NCBI GenBank assembly: GCA_026120185.1
Contig: JANUWF010001726.1
Location: 16,001 to 80,000, forward strand
Direction: 5' to 3'
Source: Voacanga thouarsii
Lineage: Eukaryota; Streptophyta; Magnoliopsida; Gentianales; Apocynaceae
DNA length: 64,000 nt
Shown in pieces: positions 56,810 through 64,000 of this stretch. The first letter of the stretch is position 1; each line of letters starts with the position of its first letter. The notes under the pieces were generated by a model. It was not told the DNA's origin and did no database searches. It saw nothing but the letters and a program-made list of their open reading frames with translations. Position numbers and translations under genes: made by a program.

Positions 56810-58006
56810 TTCTATATCATCATCTATTTAAAAATATTTCTTATTTTTAAATTTTTTAGGACATTTATTGGCATAATGTCCAAGTTCATGACAATAATAA
56901 CACCGACATTCAGTTGCTTTAGTTCCAGCAACCTTTTTTCTTTTAAATGTCTTTTTTATTGGTTTTTGAACACCTTTTGATTTAAAATATCTAGCTTTCT
57001 TTCTTTTAAAAAACTTTCTTTTGTTATATTTTCTTTTCTTAAATTTCTTTTTTATTTTTTGATAGTAAAATGGGCTATCACAACCTATTAATAAAGGCAT
57101 TTTAGGTGTTTGACAACATAAACCTATTCGTTTTTGTAGACCTTTTGTACATTTAGCTAAAATAGCATCTGCACACCACTCACTTAATTTATCCTTTACA
57201 TGAGTAATTCTTTTACCTAAAGTATCTGTCGTACCAGGATTATAGGTATCAATTAATTTTTTCCCCCAAGGATCAGGAATTTTAGCAAAGAATAAAGGCA
57301 AGTAACTTTGCATGTCAGAAATACGATTATAGACATGATAATAATAGTCTTGAAAAACACAAATATATTTTTCAATTTCACACATATAACATAATTGTAA
57401 TCTTAATAAAGCAATTTTATACTTGTTTATGGTTGCAGGATCTTTAATGATACTGCCTTCACCAACAAATTCAATGCGTAAAGCTTCTGCAGCTCTAGTA
57501 ATTAAATTTGACATATTATCATCTGTCATAAAAATAGTATGTTTGGTATCCTCATCTAGATTTTGCCAAAATCGAAGGGTACTACTTATCAAACTTCGTT
57601 CTAAGAAATGTTTAGTAGTTTCATAGTCCATTTTATTTACTGTAACCGCAATTCTTAATGCAGTTTCCCATTTATCTATTGCATCTTCAATATTAGAAAT
57701 GCAATCGAGATTTAGATAAATACCAAATGGATTAATTGGTTCATTCTTCATTGCTCCTAATGGAGTAAAATAAGTATCTTGCTGCATTGTTGAACTAATT
57801 CCAGCATATCCTTTGGTAGGTTTTGTAAATCCAGAATAAGGAGGATTTCTACTGGTGCTTGGAATATCTGTCATTAACTGTTCTTCAGTTTTGATTATTC
57901 CACTAGGTTTTATATTAATAAACTGATTTTCTAATAAAGATAAATCACCAATTTGAGTAATTAAATTATCAATATCCGAATTGGATTATGTTTCTGAATT
58001 TACCAT
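56810..58006 (-). pseudogene. Coat protein (copy B, early stop and 3' truncated)
   Basis: The start ATG is at 58006. A Glu codon near the sixth residue is a stop (TAA) here; the remaining frame is open from the in-frame Met at 57874 to the knuckle CYYCHELGHYANKC and KKFKNKKYF. It stays in frame where copy A is frameshifted. The acidic C-terminal tail is lost at the junction with RT. Confidence 0.85.
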
Positions 58007-58250
58007 TTTAAGGTATTACCTTTATAACCTTCAGGAATTATTAATTGATTTAGTAATTCAGTTAAACCTGGTTTCTCTTCGGCTTTTACTGTTGGTAATT
58101 TATTTATTAATTGTTTTACTTCTTCTAATGATTGTAGGATTTTAATTCCATAAAAAATTATTGTTTTTTTGTAGTTCAATTAAATCTAAATCTATTGGTA
58201 ATTTAGGATCTTTAGATATTAACTCCTTGTATTCCATAATTTCTTTAACC

Positions 58251-58556
58251 TTATCCTTTAGTTTCTCCATGAAGATGAGTTATCTGATAATGCTGTGGCA
58301 ATGATTTATGAAGTTCAATTAATTTATCATAAATAGGAACCCATTGTGCTAAAGCAATATTATACGATTCTTCTGCTTGTTTTAAAGCAATTTTATGACC
58401 ATATCTCCGACTATTATTTAAATGCCATTCAGCAAAATCCACTGCTTGACTTAATTCTCTTTCTTGGGTTTGAACTAATTTTATTTCGTTTAAAAGTGTT
58501 GGACATATTTGACAAAGGCAAGTTGTGCAGACAGATCGGATGTGATTACAATCCAT
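58251..58556 (-). CDS. Viral small ORF, Cys-rich start (copy B)
   Basis: Same protein as 50117-50422 (MDCNHIRSVCTTCLCQICP start), with no amino-acid change. Function unknown. Confidence 0.5.
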   Translation of the reverse strand: MDCNHIRSVCTTCLCQICPTLLNEIKLVQTQERELSQAVDFAEWHLNNSRRYGHKIALKQAEESYNIALAQWVPIYDKLIELHKSLPQHYQITHLHGETKG

Positions 58557-58821
58557 ATCGATTATGAAATCTTTCTTGGTGTTTCTGTAATTCTTCAATT
58601 ATTTGTAATTTGTGAATTACAAAAAAGTGTAAACATTCTAACTTTTCAGCATAATGTCTTCTAGTATACACTAGGTGAGTAGTATTAAAACTTGTAGCTT
58701 CTAATCCAGCGATGGCTCTGTCAAGATCATCTAAAGAGTTTTGTAGTTGATCTATATAACTTTGATATTTTTGAATTTGTTTATTTAAAATTTTGCAATA
58801 CATACAGAGTTGATTAGACAT
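58546..58821 (-). CDS. Viral small ORF, 91 codons (copy B)
   Basis: Counterpart of 49852-50127 with two substitutions. CxxC start and coiled-coil character. It overlaps the next ORF as in copy A. Confidence 0.5.
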   Translation of the reverse strand: MSNQLCMYCKILNKQIQKYQSYIDQLQNSLDDLDRAIAGLEATSFNTTHLVYTRRHYAEKLECLHFFVIHKLQIIEELQKHQERFHNRYGL

Positions 58822-58823
58822 AT

Positions 58824-59168
58824 TTAATCAGATCTATAACCCCAATCGGAATCATCTATGGGTTGGTCAGTATACTGACTAATTGGTACATTATTATTCC
58901 ATTCTTGGAGATTCCTTTCTTCAAATGTAGTAAAATCTTCATCTTCAATTATTTCATCTTCCAAACTAAAAATTCTTACATCGATATTAATAGCATTATA
59001 TAAATTAAAAACGGTTATCTCAGTATTTGCTATAGAAACTGAGGCTCTGATACCATTTATTTTGTAATTATTGATTTCTTTTGTAACCATTAATAAATTC
59101 TCATGTCCCTGACTATTTACTCCCGTAGAGGAAAAAGATAACCTAGGTGGCATTGATGATTTTAACAT
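58824..59168 (-). pseudogene. Chimeric frame: movement-protein piece fused to the primer-site ORF
   Basis: Starts in movement-protein text (PPRLSFSSTGVNSQGHENLL, EINNYKING). At 59058-59052 it switches, in frame, to the primer-site reading frame (IRASVSIANTEITVF) and the acidic small ORF (ending DDSDWGYRSD). The fusion arises from a deletion through the shared AAATGGT and is not a natural viral gene. Confidence 0.8.
59044..59055 (-). promoter_or_regulatory. Pararetrovirus primer-binding site (copy B)
   Basis: TGGTATCAGAGC on the minus strand, counterpart of 49617-49628, next to the AAATGGT junction. Confidence 0.88.
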
Positions 59169-59258
59169 TAATGGTTTTTGTTGTAAATCTAATGTTAAAG
59201 GAGTAGTATCAATTTCTTGAATACGAGGTAAGCTTGGAAATTGTATTTGACTAACTTC

Positions 59259-59692
59259 ATTGAAACAAATCCAAAAGGAAAATTTTACTTTATCTAATTA
59301 TGATGGATTTAAAATATCAGATATTGATAAAATCAAAAGTATCTTCATAAGAAAACATCATTTATATTATGGTTTAAATATGCAAGAACGTGCTTTAGAT
59401 ATTTCATTAACAGGAAATAGAATCATGATTCCTTTACTCAATAAGGTTGATTTGCAACAAAAATTGCAAAAAATATCACCTGAAATTCGTTCTACATTAG
59501 GATGGGTACATATAGGTGCTATTCAAATTATTGTACAATCTACATTTAAAGAAGGTTTAGATACTCCTATCGATTTAGCTATCATGGATAATAGAATACA
59601 AAATCGTGAAGAAGCTTGTTTAGGCATTCTACGAGGAAATTTACAATATAGAAAATTGAAATTTAATGTATTTCCTCGAATATCATACCATA
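59259..59692 (+). pseudogene. Piece C: movement-protein fragment in plus orientation
   Basis: Matches 52078-52507 with few differences; it reads KQIQKENFTLSNYDGFKISD, then GWVHIGAIQIIVQSTFKE and the movement-protein core LDTPIDLAIMDNRI. It is in frame where copy A has a 4-base loss. It joins inverted piece B through ATTGAA (59259-59264) and ends at the microsatellite flank. Confidence 0.85.
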
Positions 59693-59699
59693 TTGAAAT

Positions 59700-59714
59700 T
59701 TAATTTATATATGC

Positions 59715-59756
<42 letters not shown>

Positions 59757-59787
59757 GTATGTGTGTGTGTGTGTATATATATATATA

Positions 59788-59826
<39 letters not shown>

Positions 59827-59905
59827 TCATACACACATACACACAAATACATATATATACACATTCATACACACACACACACACAAATACATATATATAC
59901 ACATT

Positions 59906-59958
<53 letters not shown>

Positions 59959-60122
59959 TATATATATATATATATTTGTTTGCCATATATATTTGAGTGC
60001 CACAAGAGAGATTCAATCATGCAACCTCACGCATTGAGGCCTTCTGCCTCAACTGTTGGGCCAAGGCATCAAATTGGTCTAAATCCTTGTTTTTTATTAA
60101 TTTAAACTATTCCTAATATGTG

Positions 60123-60144
<22 letters not shown>
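59700..60144. repeat. Compound (TA)n/(CA)n/(TG)n microsatellite at the viral border
   Basis: Long runs of AC, TG, TA and ACACATTCATACACACA units at 59714-59990. Then a short unique piece (60000-60117, the right copy of the flanking repeat) and more TA at 60122-60144. Open frames here in all registers are repeat artefacts. Confidence 0.95.
60003..60117 (+). repeat. Flanking direct repeat, right copy
   Basis: GATTCAATCATGCAACCTC to GGTCTAAATCCTTG, similar to 45944-46070. Confidence 0.75.
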
Positions 60145-60146
<2 letters not shown>

Positions 60147-60153
<7 letters not shown>

Positions 60154-60194
60154 GTATGTGGTGTGTATATTTATACACACCACATACACATACA
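60147..60194. repeat. Perfect 23-bp palindrome
   Basis: Arms 60147-60169 and 60172-60194 are exact reverse complements around a 2-bp centre (GTGGTGTGTATA against TATACACACCAC and outward). It could form a hairpin or cruciform. Confidence 0.9.
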
Positions 60195-60250
60195 CACACA
60201 CACACACAAATATATATACACAAAAATATATATACTTATATAGCATATTA

Positions 60251-60394
60251 ATATATATATATATATTAATAAACTCTATATATTAAATAATATAGCATAT
60301 TAATAACATATATATATATAATATATATATGTTATTCATATACTATATATAATTATATATATAGAGTTTATTAATATATATATATATATATATA
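60251..60394. repeat. Long AT-rich inverted repeat
   Basis: Arms of about 33 bp (60251-60283 and about 60355-60387) share TTAATAAACTCTATATAT and its complement. An inner palindrome around AACATATATATATAT/ATATATATATGTT lies at 60304-60333. Confidence 0.85.
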
Positions 60395-63300
60395 TACATA
60401 CATATGCGCAACACCCCACATTTCCATTGCGTAATGAGCTGTAACTTCTTTGGATGTCGCTCCACCCAATTAGCCAGACAAAGGGTTTTTATAACAAACT
60501 TCACTTAATAGGCATCGAAAATTTTTTCAAAATATCTTTGCTAAACACAAGATGACACATAGAGTCTGACTTTAGATATATATATACTCAAGAGTATCAT
60601 AGATTCAAGATGTAGCATGAGCCTTTGGGAGTCCACCACATTTCTGCTGCATCTCTGACCCCTAAACTTTTAAGAGAAATAATACACGTGTGAGTGAAAA
60701 ATCACCCAGCGTGTCCCATGTGTGTTAGTGATTTATTAACAAATAGATAAACATGTTAACAGCTATAGCTTCATAAAACCATTATGGGAAAGCATTTCAT
60801 TTTTCTACTGAAAACAATTCTTAAACTCTCTAGGAAAGAGTTTATCCAAAATTTAGTCATTTTTGGAAAATCATGTTTCATTTCAGAGTCATTGACCTAA
60901 TTTCAGAAATGCAGACACTTCTCTCAATGGAGGGTCAGCCTACGTGCAAAACTTATAAGGCTTCGCTTTCGGCATCACAGTCTTGTTGCACTAAGGACAT
61001 AAGCCCATAGCACTCAACTATGCATTGCCGGAGAGGTAGAAATATCGTCACACTCTACCTGATTTATTTGATTCATATGCCTTCGAATCACTGTCCATTC
61101 CTCATATGAGAGGGGGCATGGGTTATAATTCATTACTTGCTTACGTATGGGGACCTATTCCCGTGTCGTTCTTTAAATGAGAGGGTGCAAGGGGTCAACC
61201 ACGCACTTACCAACCCATCCAATAAGTCCTTGACCGTTTCCAATGTCCCATCGCTCCGTTTAGATTAAGACAATCCCTAGGACCAGTTAATTAAACTAAT
61301 AAAACATTTTCTGGGACCAAAATATCATTTTTTAGAAATAAATCCCTTTGGCTCACAGGACCAGTTAATTAATTCCATTGGCTCACAAGGCCAATTAATT
61401 ATCTTATTCCTAAAGGAATACCAATAAAATAATTTTTAGAGTTAAATACCATTTTCCAAAAGCTAATCTCATATTGAGAAATTGTTCTCCAAAACCATAG
61501 CAAAAAAGGATAAAAAGTCTTTTTCGTATGATAAAATAAGTTTTCAAGGGTATTTTTATCATTTGAAAAATACTCGATTTTAAAAGAGTATTATTCAAGA
61601 ATTCCAGAATTCTAATCCAAAAGAAAAAATTGAATTTAAGAAATCCCAATTATAATTCCATAATATTCATAGCTCACATTTTTCCAAAAATCCTTTCCAT
61701 AAAAAGGAACATTAATGCTTTCTCATAATAAAATATTATTTCGTCTTATAATTATGGAGAAGAAAGCTTTCAAGGTATACATTTATTCCTTGGAATTATT
61801 CATAATTCAAAGGATCCAAAATCCCCTATAAAAAACACCATTTCCCAAAAAACTCAATAATTTTCTGTTTGGAGAAACCATATTTTTATTAGTAAAACAC
61901 AAAGGTCTATTAAACTTGTCACAAAGAGGTTCTAGAAAAATTAGTCACTAATTATGAATAATCCCATTTATGAAAATTCATATCTTCCATTAAAATCTAA
62001 TCATGGTATGATACCATTTCTTCCTCAGAGAAACCAAAAGGATTCATAGAACATTCCTCAATAAAACATAATTTCACTGGCATAAAAAATTTGTAAAACA
62101 AGTAGGACTCACCTCGTGCTCTTGACTAAATACCGCGTCTAACTGGTCACCAAATGCTTAACGTGAACAATCTACATTGGACATCGTTTCACGCTTAGTT
62201 TGGTATACCAAAGCTCAAACCAACACTTAGTCAACACAAATATAAGGAAATCACTTATTTCCTATTCCTTTATTTTTCTTCTTTGTAGAAAACGTGTACA
62301 TGTACATATGTCGTGTAGCTGGTTTCCTCATTTCTCATTTCCATATTTCTTCTTTTTCTCATGAACATGAAGTCTTCTTCTTGTTCTTCATCATTTGTAT
62401 CCCCAAAGTCATGCAAATAACTCCTTTGAGTTTATTGGTGCTCAAACTAAAATCCTGCATTTTTCCCTTTCGTTGCACCATTTTGTTTTGTTCATAACTT
62501 TTGATCTACAACTCCGATTGAGCTCCATTTTATATCAAAATGCTCATTAGACCTTGAAATAATTGTCTATGGATTATTTTTCCATATCCTCTGGACCGTC
62601 CAGGAACTACTGGGCCAAATATTCCAAGAATATTTGTTGTACTAATTCCATTTTCACAAAATAATATTACCAGCTTCTTCTCCTTCCTTTATAACATCTA
62701 TACAACCTTTAATCCACCTTAGTCACCATCAAAACACCTTTAATTCTTCATGTTTCCAGATCCAATTGGTCACCAAATTCATGCTTTGAACAATATGTAA
62801 TCACCAACATGAATGAAGAATAGCTATAGTTTTATATCCATTAAAGCTATCTTTTTCCAATTTTCACCACTTTTTTACCAACCATGGATAACCCTTTTAA
62901 ATACCAATCAAATACCTTTATTCACCACATAAAACATAGCATATAAAACCTTCTTCCAACCAACACACACACTTGCACACACAAAAGTTCACATAGTTCA
63001 CATTTTATCCAAATCTCAACCGTAAATATCATATTTTCATATTAAAACTTATACCAAAATGATCACTGTAATGAAATCTATAGCTTTAATTCTTGAAGTA
63101 TAAGCTTTTACCATGTATGTAGGATGTTTTAGCTTGATCTTGCTCCAAGTACACCAAGAATACACCAAGAAACACATACACTTTTTCTTTCTCTCACTTT
63201 TTACTATTTTTCCTTGATTTTTCCTTTCTTTTCTCCCTTATTTATTTCTTCCTTCTCTTTTTATGTTCTTGGATGGTTTTCAGCCTCAATCCACCACCAT

Positions 63301-64000
63301 TTATAGTCTAAATGAAGACTTGTTTCGTTAAATGCATGGTGGCTACTTTATACATGTCGCTTGCTCATTTTTTTGCATATTTTCTTAATTATTTTACAAA
63401 AAATATTTAAGAAGCTTTGTATGCATGGATATTTCATGTATCCTATCATAATTTGACATGTGTCCTTGGCTACCAATCACAAGAAGCCACACGTTCAAAT
63501 TTTCAATCGCATTTTCAATTTTTCTAAAAAATGACCAAATTCGGGTCAGAATTAGAAAAATATTTTATTTCCCAATATATTCTATAAATTCCACTGAATT
63601 CAATTGTAACATTCAAAACCTTCAATTCTTTCTCAATTCTGTAAAATTTGCGGACAAAATCCCAATCCTGGTTAAAATTACAAAAATGCCCCCGGAACCC
63701 CAAATAGCCTAATTCATACCGAAACACTTGTCTCATCGTGCTAATCAATTTTTGTTCTAAGTGTACCCCCAACCTCTTCCTTTATTAAAAGTAGTAGCCT
63801 TTTGAAAATTTAGGGTATGGGTAGAATAAATTCAAAATTACATTGAGATCCCTACATATTTTTATTACACCAAAATATTCTTCTCATTATAACGATCATC
63901 TTTTGTTCTGGCTATTGATACAAATACTCATTCTATCAAAAGTAGCAACCAATCAAAGATTAAAATAAAGGGTATTACAATATATATACATATATAAATA
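60395..64000. other. Unclassified non-coding DNA, possibly retroelement-derived
   Basis: 3.6 kb without a supported gene. On the minus strand TGTAATACCCTTTA (ending near 63977) looks like a plant Ty3-type LTR start, and AATGGAAATGTGGGGTGTTG (60431-60412) looks like a purine tract followed by TGTT. That suggests a degenerate, non-autonomous LTR element on the minus strand. No repeated LTR pair could be found inside the window. Confidence 0.35.

Larger units (their letters stand above)
54105..59258 (-). repeat. Piece B: inverted, internally deleted copy of the pararetrovirus
   Basis: Minus-strand copy, about 98% alike to piece A in the shared parts. In viral sense (59258 to 54105) it consists of a movement-protein piece, a jump to the primer site, the small ORFs and coat protein, a jump from the coat-protein end into the RT catalytic box, then RNase H, the transactivator-like ORFs and the promoter region, ending 2-3 bases before the primer site. 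Jumps share AAATGGT (59052-59058) and ATATTAATT (56801-56809). Confidence 0.9.
46312..59692. mobile_element. Rearranged endogenous pararetrovirus locus (Caulimoviridae)
   Basis: Three joined pieces of one plant pararetrovirus. A: 46312-54104, plus, one genome plus 338 bp. B: 54105-59258, minus, composed of viral segments corresponding to 52690-52896, about 49614-51880 and about 46911-49614. C: 59259-59692, plus, corresponding to 52078-52507. Family marks are a tRNA-Met primer site, CCHC-knuckle coat protein, 30K-type movement protein, aspartic protease plus RT plus RNase H without integrase, one strong TATA promoter and no LTRs. Frameshifts and stops occur in most genes of both copies, so neither encodes a full virus protein set. 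Confidence 0.92.

Noticed and set aside
57423..57626. 67-codon plus-strand frame mirrored by 51046-51249 minus
   Set aside because: Antisense shadow of the coat-protein gene in both viral copies.
58346..58567. 73-codon plus-strand frame mirrored at 50106-50327 minus
   Set aside because: Antisense of the viral small ORFs, conserved only because the coding strand is.
59666..60105. Open frames of 77-123 codons on both strands rich in Tyr-Ile, His-Thr and Val-Cys
   Set aside because: They are translations of (TA)n, (CA)n and (TG)n runs; all registers are open and there is no start context or domain.

Overview
The window looks like a heterochromatic, transposon-dominated stretch of a flowering-plant nuclear genome, probably a eudicot. 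It is AT-rich and carries Ty1/Copia, Ty3 chromovirus, hAT, MULE and CACTA elements, all typical of plants, plus an endogenous plant pararetrovirus (family Caulimoviridae). I see no intact host gene. The only host-like coding sequence is a decayed NAC-domain fragment. Nearly every coding region is broken by stops or frameshifts.

Layout. 1-3865 (minus strand): the 5' part of a Copia element (gag, leader, primer-binding site, 5' LTR). 3866-11370: the DNA the Copia inserted into (a MULE with a companion gene), carrying a 210-bp hAT MITE and a decayed hAT element with a second, 1.2-kb hAT-type element nested in it. 11371-14996: the 3' LTR and pol of the same Copia family. The two LTRs carry the same target-site duplication, but the halves lie in permuted order, which suggests a tandem duplication of the locus. 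14997-19681: a mosaic of a Copia LTR, a direct copy of 1037-1946, an inverted copy of 6010-8500 and a second piece of Copia RT. 20063-36080: one 16-kb CACTA (En/Spm-like) transposon with decayed TNP2 and TNPA-like genes, subterminal repeats, a 3-bp target duplication and a nested non-autonomous LTR retroelement. 37923-38735: NAC fragment, interrupted downstream by a 5.3-kb Ty3 chromovirus (38771-44047) with matched LTRs and target duplication. 45208-46070: a CACTA-like terminus and repeat.

46312-59692 is the most interesting part: an endogenous pararetrovirus block made of three joined pieces. Piece A (plus, 46312-54104) is longer than one circular genome: about 7,454 bp plus 338 bp of redundancy. 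Piece B (minus, 54105-59258) is an inverted, internally deleted copy. Piece C (plus, 59259-59692) is a short movement-protein fragment. The gene order from the primer-binding site is three or four small ORFs, coat protein with a CCHC knuckle, movement protein, protease-RT-RNase H, then a transactivator-like protein, with stop/start overlaps between genes. Two internal junctions fall at the primer-binding site, and the other deletions show 6-9 bp microhomologies. The block is bracketed by (TA)n/(TG)n microsatellites. 59700-60400 holds microsatellites and long palindromes; 60400-64000 is unclassified non-coding DNA, possibly retroelement-derived.

Positions were read by eye and boundaries may be off by a few bases. 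Family names come from recognised motifs and no database was searched.
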